From contig BDSL01000019.1 in assembly GCA_003116995.1 (NCBI GenBank), forward strand, positions 434,001 through 498,000: 64,000 nucleotides of DNA. The letters are read 5' to 3'. This DNA comes from Yamagishiella unicocca (taxonomy: Eukaryota; Chlorophyta; Chlorophyceae; Chlamydomonadales; Volvocaceae). The position numbers and the translations under genes were made by a program. Within the stretch, counting starts at the first letter, position 1. Each line of letters starts with the position of its first letter. The notes under the pieces are model-generated. The model was given only the letters and a program-made list of their open reading frames with translations, was not told the origin of the DNA and searched no databases. This document shows positions 11,262-22,104 of the stretch, one piece after another.

Positions 11262-14200
11262 TTAAGACGCCCCCACGCGGTCCAGCCCCGGTAGCCGCTC
11301 CTTCGCGCCCGACGCCTTGCCCGACGCCCCCTCCGCGCCGCCACTGCTGCTGGTGATGACTTGCACATCATCTGCCGGCCACTTGGCCGTCACCGTCTTA
11401 GTCTGCGTGTAGAACTGCACACCCGCGCGGCCGTACATATGCAGGTCGCCTGTGTGTGTAGGTGGGGGTGGGCGGTGGCATAAAGACCCGGTTCCATGAC
11501 ATGGGTAGTGTAGCTGGCGCTTAGTCTTCGGACACATGGTTGCGAGCGCATGCAGAAGCACTTGAATGACTACGAGCACATGTGGAGTTGGCTCGTCGGC
11601 GGCGGGTTAAATGAAAAGGAACAAACGAAATGCGGTAGCGAGGGTGCAGGGGACGAGAAGATCCGGTTACACGACGTAGGAAGCGGAAGGGGAAGGGAGA
11701 AGACCCGGTGGGGCGGAGGGCGGCGACAGCGAGCGATTCGGTTACGGGGCGGGATGTGTGGCATGCGTGGTGAATCTGGTGTCCTACATGCAGCGTCAAG
11801 CAAGGTCACCCGCACATGACTGCTGTTATGATTCCGGAACCAATTCCTGAACCGACTGGTTGCGCCCAGGGAGAAGCTCCCCCCCGCCTCGCATGGCCCT
11901 CGGCCACCTCGCCGCCTCACCGGCGAAGGATCCGCGCCAGCCGGTGAAGGAGAAGAAGGGCAGCGGCACCGGAATGGGCACGTTGATGCCCACCATGCCC
12001 ACATCCACCTCAGCCTGCGAGCACATACGGCAGACGCCATGTCACTGCTTGCGGATCCCCCGCGTGCCGTACCGTTCCCAAAACTACAAGGATGCTGTGG
12101 CCGCCTGCAGCCGGGAGGCGTTGCGTCCACAGCGGCAGCAACAGGAGTGGGCGTGGAGACGAGGCGAGCATGCCTCTCGCCAGTCGCGCGGGCGTTACCG
12201 TGTGGGGACATCACGCGGACGTTAGGGCGCAACTGAGGGCGCGTATTACCATGTAGGGACATGTGTTGCAGCTATCTATCTATGGCCGTGACGCGTGTTC
12301 GATTCGCATTGTCGCGCCTCCCGTGTCGGTGGTGTGTAGGGAGCTGGGAGAAAGGGAGCTGGGAGAAAGGGAGCTGGGAGAAAGGGAGCTGGGAGAAAGG
12401 GAGCTGGGAGAAAGAGAGCTGGAAGAAAGGGAGCTGGAAGAAAGGGAGCTGGGAGGGAAGGAGGACCGGGGCCCCACCTGGAAGCGGCGAGCCGCGGCGC
12501 CGCTGCGGGTGAAGATGGCGGTGCCGTTGCCGTGCTCGTTGCCGTTGACGATGGCCAGCGCCTCGTCCAGAGTAGACGCCTGAAGGGGGGAAGAAGCAGC
12601 CGGGGCGCCACGTGTGATTCGATACGTCGTACATACCTGTCCGTACTCCAGGAGTGGGGTACCATCCACCACCACCCCACGTAATATGGATATAGGGTAC
12701 AACCAGACCTGACGGGTGCTGTCCGTCAGTCCTTCCCCGCCCTAACAGTCCTTCCACTGCCCTCAGTAGGCCTACTACCGTCAGTAGGCCTACTGCCCTC
12801 ACTCCCGCAGCCCCCTACTCACGTCCATGCAGCTGAGCACGGGCCCGAAGATCTCCTCCTTGTAGCACTCCATGTCGGGCTTGACGCCCGCCAGGAGCGT
12901 AGGGCCCACGAAGTTGCCCCGCTCGTAGCCGGGGACCACCACGCCGCGGCCGTCCAGCATCACCTGCGCTCCCGCGGCAGCGCCGCTGGCGATCAGCCTC
13001 TCAGCCCGCGCCTTGGCCTGCGAACAGAGCTCAAGCGGGCCAGGGCCAGGATGAGTCAGTCCAGTCCCTACGGTACCGGTGTGGTGCTTGTGGTGCTTGT
13101 GGTGCTGCCGCCTGCAGGCATGCGTGTCGTTGCGGGAAGGCACCGCACCCACGACGCACCTCGGGGCTGATCATGGGTCCCACGTCTGCGTCCGTCTCCC
13201 AGCCGGCATTCAGCTTGAGGCCCTTGGCCGCCTCCAGCAGCGGCTTGCTCCATCGCTCGGTGAAGCCGCCCACGAACACGGCGGCGGAGATGGCCATGCA
13301 GCGCTGACCCGCAGCTCCGAAGGCGGCGCCTGCAAGGTAAAAACACACGGTCAACCGCCGTAAGGCCCGCCTGGACAGGACACGACAGTGCGCGCGTCCT
13401 GGTTCCCCAGTCCCCCAGTTCCCGCTCCCAGGTCCCCGCCCCACACACCCGCCAGAGCCTTGACCGTAGAGTCCACGTCTGCATCCGGCATCACCACCGC
13501 GTGGTTCTTGGCGCCCAAGTTGCTCTGCACTCGCTTGCCGGCGGCGCAGCCCCGTGCGTAGATGTATCGGCCCGCGGCGTTGGACCCCACGAAGGAGATG
13601 GCTCGGATGGCGGGGTCGTCGCAGATCCAGTTGACCACGTCGCGGCTGCCGTGGACGACGTTGAGCACCCCCCTGGCAGGAACGGGCGCCCGGAAGGGGA
13701 GGTGAGAGGCCAGGCGACGACCGTGGACTTCGGAGCCGGCCCCACTTCGAGATAACAACGACCAACGACCAACGACCAACTACCACCAGCACCACCATAA
13801 CCGCCCCACCACGTCGCAGCCCTGCCCCCTGGCCCCTGTTCGCTTGACCCCCTCTGCGTCCAAGTCCACATCCGGTCGCTCACTTGGGCAGCCCCGCCTG
13901 CTGCGCCAGGTCCGCCAGCATGACCGCTGCCCCCGGGTCGCGCTCGCTGGGCTTGAGCACAAAGGTGTTGCCCGCGGTGACCGCCAGCGGGAACATCCAC
14001 AGCGGCACCATGGCAGGGAAGTTGAAGGGGCAGATGCCAGCAACCACCTGGCAGCAGCAGCGGGCGAAAGGGAGTGAGGGAGGGCAAGTGGAAAGAGGAC
14101 AGGGAAGGTGGGGCGAGGGGAAAGAGGGAGGGAAAGGGTTGTGGGTTGCAGTTGTGGGAAGTGTAGGGCGCAGCCTGGGCCGCACTCCGATCGGCAGCCA

Positions 14201-15831
14201 GTCCATCCCGCCCTGACGTGACCACCCAACTGCTCTCCAGCGCTCCGGAACCACACCCGCTCTCCAGCGCTCCGGAACCACACCCGCTCTCCAGCGCTCC
14301 GGAACCACACCCGCTCTCCAGCGCTCCGGAACCACACCCGCTCGCTCACCCCCAGAGGCTGCTTGACGGAGTAGCAGTCGATGCCGCCCGCCACGTTCTC
14401 GACCACCTCGCCCGACAGGAAGGGCGCGATGCCGCAAGCCGTCTCAACCACCTCTGCGCGGGCCGAACTACAGCCGTGAGAGGGTGAGTCCACACAGATT
14501 GGGATCGAGTGGGATCGGCCAGAGCCCGTGAAGAGAAGGATGACACCTCGTTTTGGTGCAACCAAGTTGCGCCGGAATGGTGAGTGGGCGGAGCCCCAGG
14601 GCGGATCCCGCGGCCGTCTTCCTGCAGGTGCCCCCCAACCCGTCCAGCGACCCAGCCCCCCCAAAACCTGCCCTGCTCAGCCTTACCTAGGCCCCGAAAC
14701 ACATCCCCCCTCGCGTCTGCCAGCGTCTTTCCCTGCTCCACCGTGACCAGTCGGGCCAGCTCGTCCTGATTGTGGGGAACGCACCGAGACAGGGCTCGCG
14801 TCGTTTAGCGCTGGGTCCTGGCCCCACCGATGCCGAGTGCGCATCAGCTTGTATTCCCCCCAGGCGGCCTGTGGGACGAATCGGTGCCTTCCCAGCGGAT
14901 GCACGTGACACTGCGCAGTCTACACCCGTTGACTGTGCGTTGCTGAACGCACAGAGGCGCGTCGCGCGTCCCCCCGCCAGCTACACTTCCCACGTCGAGT
15001 AACCGGGTCTTTTTGCAACCCCCCGCGCGGCCCATCGCATCGCACCATGTTGGCCCGGATGAGCTCCTGGTACTTGAACATGACCCGCATGCGGGTGGGT
15101 ACGGCCGTTGACCGCCAGCGCGGGAAGGCGGCCGTGGCTGCTGCCACTGCAGAGTCGAATTCCGCCTTGGTAGTAAGCGGCAGCCGCCCCAGCACGTCCT
15201 GGGTCGCCTGGCGGGCCGTGACCGGGGGACGAGAGGGGAAGGGGGCCGCGGCCGACGGAAGACCTTGTGGGTTAACAAGAAGCATGTAAGGGACCAGGCT
15301 CCGGGGATTGCTGATGAATATATCAATTGATACGGGAATTCGGATTTGCTGTGCTCAAGTGCGCGGGATGACGCGTCTCTGACGAGGCCTATGACAATCT
15401 TACCGGATTCAACACATCGAGCCAGTTCTCCGTGGTTGAGTCGACGAACTTTCCGTCAATCAACAGCTTGATCTTTGGTGGCTGTACCGCAAACACCAGC
15501 ATAGCAGGTAGGGCGCGTCAGCAGAGTTGCTGACGGATGGGTGTTCTGCCAGGGATCCCTGATATCCCGCTGGGCTAACCTACCCTGCTGCGTCAAGTCC
15601 ATATGAAACCTTAGTTGGGAGCAACAAAAACGGTATGTTTCGCAGTCTTCTCGCAGACCTAGCTAGAGATGCGTCCCCCGCCCGTCTGGAGGGCAGGGCA
15701 GCGCGAAGGCCAGCACGCACCAGAGATCCTGATGATAGTGGACTAGGCGCCGGTGCGGAAGCCATCAGTCGGAGTCCGGTCGCCAGGCCCGGCGCGTGGC
15801 GCATGGCCCGAAAAGAAACGCCTAGCGCCAT
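11262..15831 (-). CDS. MMSDH: Methylmalonate-semialdehyde dehydrogenase (CoA-acylating), probably mitochondrial, complete
   Basis: It oxidises methylmalonate and malonate semialdehydes to propionyl-CoA and acetyl-CoA in valine, pyrimidine and inositol breakdown (ALDH6 family). Twelve exons fit in phase: 15721-15831, 15404-15481, 15046-15207, 14687-14765, 14350-14453, 13884-14047, 13449-13672, 13160-13329, 12823-13017, 12478-12579, 11921-12014 and 11262-11449, giving about 556 residues. The first exon encodes a Met-Ala, Arg-rich leader typical of mitochondrial import; its 3' border is the least certain. Diagnostic blocks are [48 protein letters not shown] (NAD site), GAAGQRCM with the catalytic Cys, [15 protein letters not shown], and [20 protein letters not shown] near the C-terminus. 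The last junction joins SFAG to DLHMYG exactly. Introns contain two minisatellites. It is divergent from the bZIP gene. Confidence 0.95.
12341..12459. repeat. 15-bp minisatellite in an MMSDH intron
   Basis: About eight tandem copies of GAGCTGGGAGAAAGG with a few substitutions, inside the intron between exons 12478-12579 and 11921-12014. On the transcribed strand each unit reads pyrimidine tract plus CAG (TTTCTCCCAG), a good match to a 3' splice site. Confidence 0.9.
14232..14342. repeat. 27-bp tandem repeat in an MMSDH intron
   Basis: Roughly four near-perfect copies of a 27-bp unit beginning CTCTCCAGCGCTCCGGAACC, immediately downstream (in transcript direction) of the donor that ends exon 14350-14453. 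Confidence 0.9.
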
Positions 15832-16275
15832 ACTTGTACAAATTTGTGTAAGGTAAAATATCAAGAAAAAATACTACCGGTATGTGAAAAAGTGACGCGC
15901 GCATTACAGGGCTCTACGGGCAAACATGCCGTCCGTGCGGTTGCTCGGGCAGGTCACCGAGTGTCATCACAGCCCTGCAGTTCTCAAATAAACCGATTCT
16001 CCTCATACAGTAATGTCCACGCAGACATGGCGGCTCTGTGGACATTACAATATCGGTAGACCATTCATCAACGCCGAGGAGCGGCGTCGTCAATTTTCAA
16101 CGCTCCTCGCGCGCAAAATGGCGCCAGTGGAGTAACGGTCCTTCGCCTGCCTTTTTGCGCGTCGACTGCACGCTCCGGCGGGTTCAAGGCAAGGGGGCGG
16201 TGCACGAAGCTCTGCAGAAACCGCAGGATTTTGGGAGCCGATTCATCCGCTGCCAGGTCATCTGGCTCAGGATAA
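15832..16275. promoter_or_regulatory. Shared divergent promoter region, MMSDH (-) and bZIP (+)
   Basis: Only about 440 bp separate the two inferred start codons, so this segment must hold both 5' untranslated regions and both promoters unless an upstream exon was missed. It contains an imperfect palindrome-like stretch near 16066-16090 (cgccgaggagcggcg) and AT-richer DNA at 15838-15890. No defined transcription factor site is claimed. Confidence 0.45.
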
Positions 16276-19200
16276 ATGTTGAGCTTTGGAGGGCATGACG
16301 CCATGCAGCAGGGCAGGGTGCGCGCCCCGCAACAGCCGGGCAGGTCTGCTGGACATCCGGCTCCCGCTGGCGAGGGTACCGCCGGGCTCAATCATTACGG
16401 TGCTGAGCACGTCTCATGGGGTGAACAACATGCCATTTCTGGTGCAGCGCCAGGCTCTGGGATGGACGGAGAACTGGACCGGCATGCACATTCTAGCGAG
16501 CCAGGTAACGGCATGCTAGCCTGCGGCGCGCCAATCCACCATGAAGGCGATCCAGGAAGCTCATTACACCATGTGCGCCCTTCAGCTGGTGGCGCTCCGG
16601 CCGCCTTTCATCCCTCGCGACCTTGGTCCGGCCGCCCGCCACCTCACCACCCCTACCGCGGAATGGCGCCGCGCCACCCCTACTTCGCCCAATACCGCCA
16701 TCCTCACGGCTTGCCGCCGTACAGCTCCGTGATGCATCCCTACCCGAGCGCACCGCCGTCAATGGTGGGCCGACGGCAACATCAGGGATTCCCCGGACAC
16801 ATGCCGTACGGCGTACCTCCGCCGCCGGGGTACACACTGCAGCCGGAAGACGAAATCCCAACCCGAGGCTTTCCGGTACGTATCTCTCCGTCCTTTAGTC
16901 CCCTTAAACAACCGTTAATGACCCACCCACACAGCACACACTGCCTGCCCGCCTGCAAGAACCCCATCCGCCGCCACGCCTAGACCGTTCTTACCCCGTC
17001 GTTTGCAAACTCGGATTCACCGTTGTTATGTCCTCTGAGCCCACCTCTCGCCACCTGCTGCGAACCTCGTGCCTGCCTACCTCCCTACCTCACACCGCCC
17101 ACCGCGCCTCCCGCACAGTTGAGTAACGCTCTTAACCGCAACCTCACCCTCGCCCTCGCCCTTACCTTTCCTCTGCCCCCTTCTTCCCTCCGCTCCCTTC
17201 CTTCCGCTGTCTCCCGCCTGCAGTCTCCCTTCCTGGCCGCCGAGGTGCAGGCCACGGCGATGGGCCCATGTGGCCCCGAGGGCGACCTGGCGCTGGAGCC
17301 CCTCCGCCAGCACTCGGACGGGGGCGCCATCGCCGCCTCGCTGCACGGGGGCCCTACCACCAGTGAGGGAGGAGCCACGTCGGCCATCAGCGCGGGGGGC
17401 GCGCCAGGCCGCCCGCCGCACTACGGGATGCCGCCAGGGGGCATGTACAACGTGCCGTACGGTTTGCCGTACAGATCGCGCCACATGATGTACAACTACC
17501 CCCCGCCGCACTACTACCACCCAGAGGGTAAGGGCGACGGCGCGAATGGTCTTTGCGCGGCGGCGGCGGCGGCCTGCGCCGCCACGTCGCGTCGCGTCAC
17601 GTGCAGTCGGATCGCGCAGCGCCGGGTGGCGCCCCGTTGCCGCAATGTCGTACTGTGCCGCCATTCCGGCCGCGCGCGATTCGATGTTGCTTGCAGCGGT
17701 TAGCAACTTGGACGCACGTGCTTGCGCGCGTGAGGCGCACGGCACAGCGTCATCACGTGCACCTCTCTCGCCGCACCGTACCTCGCCCTGAGCCACACCT
17801 CACGTCGCACCTCGCACCACCGCTTTGCACCCACGCCACATCACAGCAAAACATGGAACGTTACCTCCTTCACCGTTATCGGCTTCACCTTTACCTGCTT
17901 CACCGTTATCGGCTTCACCGTCATCCGCTTCACCTCATCACACCCTTATTACCACTATGCACTGATTGGCGTCCCATGCTGTGTGACCTCCGCAGAAATG
18001 CCTCCAGCACCGTACGGCCGCCGCCTGGGCAGCACCCACTCGCTACCTCTGCCGGGCTACGGCGGCTCGGGCTTTGCCTCCGCCGGCACCTCAGCAGGCG
18101 GCGCGCCAGGCGGAGTTCCCTACCCTGACTCTGGCGGCGGGGCCGGTCCCCCGCCCGGGGAGCCACAGGTGCCGGCCGAGCACGCGCAAGGCCACCCGTA
18201 CAATTCGTACGAAAAGGAATACAAGCCGCCATACAACTCGCACCAGTACGCCGGGCATCACACGCTGCCGCCTCACCCAAGCGATGGCGGCGGCGGAGGA
18301 GGAGGAGGAGGAGGTGGCGGTGGTGGTCCGAGCGGCGGCGGCGGAGCTGAACCGCCGCAGCACATGGCCTACCACCAGCACCACCACCAGCAGCAGCAGC
18401 ACCACCACCACCACCACCAGCAACAACAGCAGCAACAGCAACATCACCACCACCAGCAACAGCAACTGCAACAGCAACAGCAACAGCAACTGCACGCCGT
18501 CAACCAAGCCCACGCCGCCAACGCCGACCCCCTCCGCCGCGCCTTTAGCGCCGATACGCAGCAGCAGCACCGCATGCTGGCGGCTGCGCACGGCGCAGGC
18601 TCGCTGGAGCTTTGTGGGACCGCAGCCGAGGCGGCCGCCGCGGCCGTTGACGCTGACCTGACCCTGCCTCTGCCCGAGCTCCTGGCTCACCTGGGCAGCC
18701 CCAGTGCGGCCGACGATGAGGAGCGGATGCACGCCGAGCTGCATGGCCTGATCGGAGAGCTGGCTGAGGGCTACGGCATGGGACCGCCGACATCGGGGTC
18801 GGCGGGAGGTGGTTCGCTGACTATGATGCAGCGCCAGCAGCACCACCAGCAGCAGCAGCACCAGCAGCAGCAGCAGCAGCACCACCACCAGCAGCAGCAC
18901 CACCACCAGCAGCAGCACCACCAGCAGCACCACCAGCACGGTGGGGAGAAGCAGGGCCTGCAGCAGAGTGGCGGCGGGCAGCAGCAGCAACAGCAGCAAC
19001 AGCAACAGGTGCTGCAAATGCAGGCCAGTGGCGGGGCCCAGCGCGGTAATGCGGTGCAGGCTAGGGAGGTGGGTCTCGTCCGGGTGGGTGAGAAGGGCAG
19101 CGGTCTCGTCCGGGTGCGTGAGGGGGGCAGCGGTCGGGTGGGGCAGCGATCAGCTAGCTGGCTGGGCGGCCAAAGGGGCATAGCCTCGAAAAATTATGCG

Positions 19201-19405
19201 GCCAAGAGCCTGGAAGTAGAAGGTAGGGGTGCGACGAAGGTATATTGGAAAGCGGTGGTAACCAACTTTGGTCACCAACCACCGCTACCCTTACTTGTTG
19301 TCTTCCACTCGCGCCGCCCCAAACCCTCACCCGCCCTCTCATCCAACCCTCACGACCCTCCCTGCGATCGCAGCAGCAACAGCTGCAGCAACAACAGCTG
19401 CAGCT

Positions 19406-19438
<33 letters not shown>

Positions 19439-22104
19439 ACAACAACAGCAACAACAGCTGCAGCAGCAGCAGCAACAACAACAGCAACAGCAACAACAAC
19501 AGCAACACCACCACCAACAGCAGCTGCCTGCGGAACGCGTGCCGGCCTCGCCCCCAACAACCGGCCGGCGCACCCCGTGTGGTCGGGGCGGCGGCAGGGG
19601 CAGGCACTCGGCAGCGGGCGCCGGCGCCAAGGACGCAGGCGACGCAGCGGCCAGCGCGGAGGCCGAAGCCAAGGCCCAGGAGCTGGCGAAAGGCAGACCC
19701 GTGGGTCGGCAGGCGGCGCAGCAGGGCCCCCCGCTGCGCCGGCTGCCGTCCTGGGAGGTGGACCCGACCGCGGACGAGATGTGTGGCGGCCTGGTGTCGC
19801 AGCGGCCTCAGCAGCAGACCGGCTGGGCGCCGCACCTCCCCTCGGGGTTCTTGGTCGGGGGCACCTTGGGCGCCACCGGTTTCCCTGAGCACCTGGAGGG
19901 AGACGGTGCCGACGCGGATCATGCTGGCACCGTCGGCGCTGATGCCTTGTACGGCGAGGATGACGGAGGCGGCGACGAGGACGTCGGCGGCGCGGACGCT
20001 GACGCCGAGGGCGGCGGTGGCGGTGGCGGGGGCGATGGCGAGGACTCGTGGCTGCCGGGCGGCGGGAACTCCGGCGGCGGCGGCGGCTGCCGGCGGCGAG
20101 CTGATGACGACGACGAAGACGACGATGGCGAGGCTGAGACGAGGCCCCGGCGGCCCCGGCGGAAGGTGGCGGCGCGGCGGCTGAAGCAGCGGCAGCCGCC
20201 GGCGGCGAGGGACTCGGGCGGCGGGGGCGCCGGCTCCGCGGCGTCGGGCGACGAGTTGCAGCTTGGTGGGTCGGAGGGCTGCTGGGCGGAGCTCCAGAGG
20301 AGGACCCCCACCCTCAGAAAACGTCAGGGCTGTTCTGTCGCACCCGCCTGCTGCCTTCCGCCTCCCTGGGCTCGCCTGCTGTCCTCGCATGTACCCGTAT
20401 GCGTCCCTGCTCCGCGCCGGCCCCTTCCCAGTGCGGTCCACTACTCGGGCCCGCCCTCGCAGTCATGGACTGCCATGCGAGAGCCCTCAGGGGCTGCCAT
20501 GCGAGAGCCCTAAGTCCCCCGCGCCCCCGCTCTCGCCCAATCCCAGCAGGCACCCGGCCCACCCTGGAGCAGCTGTTGTCCCAGTCGGTTGACAACGTGG
20601 CAGACCTGGACGTGCTAGGTGGGTGGTATCATGGTATCGTGGGTATCGTGGTATTGTGGTAACACCGCACCCGCCAGGCTACCGTTGGCTGGCTGGCGGG
20701 CGGGGTTGGGGAGTGACCGGGGCGGTGGGTCCCGTTGAATAGCAGTGCGGAGTTCTTTGCTCCTCAAGGAAAATCCTGCTCCCTCCCTTGACCTCCCCGG
20801 CTCTCCTGCCCCGCCCCGCCCCGCTCCCCCTCCCCTCCCCTCCCTCAGGCGATTTGGAGCCGCAGACTGTGACGGCGCTGCTGGAGAAGGTGCAGCGCAA
20901 GGGCAAGGGCGGGCGGGCTCCCGCGGAGGACCCGCGCCTGGACCCCTCCATCGACCCGCGCAAGGCCCGCCGCATACTGGCCAACCGCATCAGCGCCGCC
21001 AGGTCGAAGCTGAAGCAGAAGCTCATACTGGAGGGCCTTAAGGTGTGAGGGGGCAGGGGTCCCGGTTCGGGATGGGTCGGGGGCTGGGGCTGGGGTCCCG
21101 GTTCGGGCCTGGGGCTGGGGCTGGGGCGTTGTTGGAGAGGGCGGGGAGAGCTACCGGTGTTGCAGACCGGCGGCAGTTGTGGTGATGTGGTGCAGTATGC
21201 AGCCCTGATGTCGGGTGGCTGTGCTGTGGAAGGAGGTTGGGGATTGCGAGGGGTGCCCTGTGGGGCCGCGATTGCGGTTAAGGGGTGTCAACGAACGGCG
21301 GTTACGGACGTCTGGCGGGCAGTAACCGATCGTAACCGACTCTCATGTCACCAGTGGGGTCCCACCCGTCGCTCACCCACTGAACCTCATCGTGCCCCAG
21401 CCGCACCCGAAAGCTCTCCCTGCCCTGATTTGCGTCGAACCCTGAATCACGGTGCCACCGATCGATCTCATCCTCGTCCCCTCCTGCCCCTGCCGACGCG
21501 TGCCGTCACTGCCGACCCGTGGTTCACCCCCGCAGGCCCGCTACCAGCAGCTCATGTCCAGCAAGAACGAGTACAGCAAGGAGCTGGCGGATCTGCGCCG
21601 GGCTTGCAAGGAGCTGGACTCGCGCAACAGAGGGCTGGCGGGGAAGCTCAAGGTGACTCGGGTAAGTGGCCGGGGGGCCGCGAGGGGGGCTGGCAGGGCG
21701 GTAATGAGCTGGCAGGGCGGGGCTACCTGCCTTCCCTCGTCGATGGGAGTTAGTGGGGCAGCTGAAGCTGGGGGCAGGCGGGAGCACGAGGTTAGGAGCA
21801 CGAGGTTAGGTATTCGCGGTGAGGGCTATCCGAGGATTCGGGGGTTGCAGGTTGCAGGTTGCAGGGTCCAAGCGCGCCCAGGGCCGAGGCGGCCGGGTGG
21901 GTGCGTGAGGGAGCAGCCAATAAGCAACGGCGGCACCAGACGCTGCCTCCTTCCCGCCGCCAGCCTTCAAGCCACCCGGCACCCCCATCACCTGCCGCCC
22001 TGTCTCTTGCCACCCCTTGCCCGCACCAGTCCAACCTTCCGCATGGCTGCCCCTCGTCCCTTCCACAGGACATATCAAAGGACCCGTCCGCCCAACACGC
22101 TTGA
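16276..22104 (+). CDS. bZIP transcription factor, VIP1/RF2a-like (plant group I), with very long Gln/His-rich N-terminus
   Basis: A nuclear DNA-binding protein. Eight exons fit in phase: 16276-16875, 17224-17527, 17996-19068, 19374-20265, 20550-20618, 20849-21042, 21536-21661 and 22069-22104, about 1,097 residues. The basic region DPRKARRILANRISAARSK lies near residue 1015. It has N-x7-K rather than the usual N-x7-R, a feature of plant group I bZIPs. The zipper follows in the next exon (ARYQQLMSSKNEYSKEL, then LRRACKELDSRNRGLAGKL), split from the basic region by an intron. The N-terminus is Pro/Tyr/His-rich, then holds three poly-Gln/His blocks, a poly-Gly run and an acidic stretch, consistent with an activation domain. 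Residues TLEQLLSQSVDNVADLDVL form a short ordered segment before the bZIP. The 5' exon order is firm; the tiny last exon is less certain. Regulated targets are unknown. Confidence 0.88.
18360..18500. repeat. CAG/CAC trinucleotide tract (coding, Gln/His)
   Basis: Interrupted CAG, CAA and CAC codons encode mixed Gln and His in bZIP exon 3. Interruptions by CAA and other codons suggest a relatively stable tract rather than a pure expandable run. Confidence 0.9.
18827..19013. repeat. Second CAG/CAC tract (coding, Gln/His)
   Basis: Dense CAG and CAC codons in the same bZIP exon, separated from the first tract by about 110 residues of ordinary composition (TLPLPELLAHLGSPSAADDE and following). Confidence 0.9.
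19371..19525. repeat. Third CAG/CAA tract spanning a 3' splice site
   Basis: The acceptor of the 19069-19373 intron is embedded in the repeat itself, since every CAG unit can serve as an AG acceptor. Exact exon start is therefore ambiguous by multiples of three without changing the frame. Confidence 0.8.
21060..21135. repeat. Short G-rich tandem (GGGGCTGGGGCT) in a bZIP intron
   Basis: Repeated ggggctgggg and ggtcccggttcggg units at the start of the intron that separates the basic region from the zipper. Confidence 0.6.

Noticed and set aside
11826..12026. Frameshifted MMSDH C-terminus
   Set aside because: The frame loses homology right after SFAG because an intron starts there (GTGAGG); the next exon restores it exactly.
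11570..12262. Separate minus-strand gene of 230 codons
   Set aside because: It covers an MMSDH intron and part of the exon 11921-12014 in a different frame from the conserved residues.
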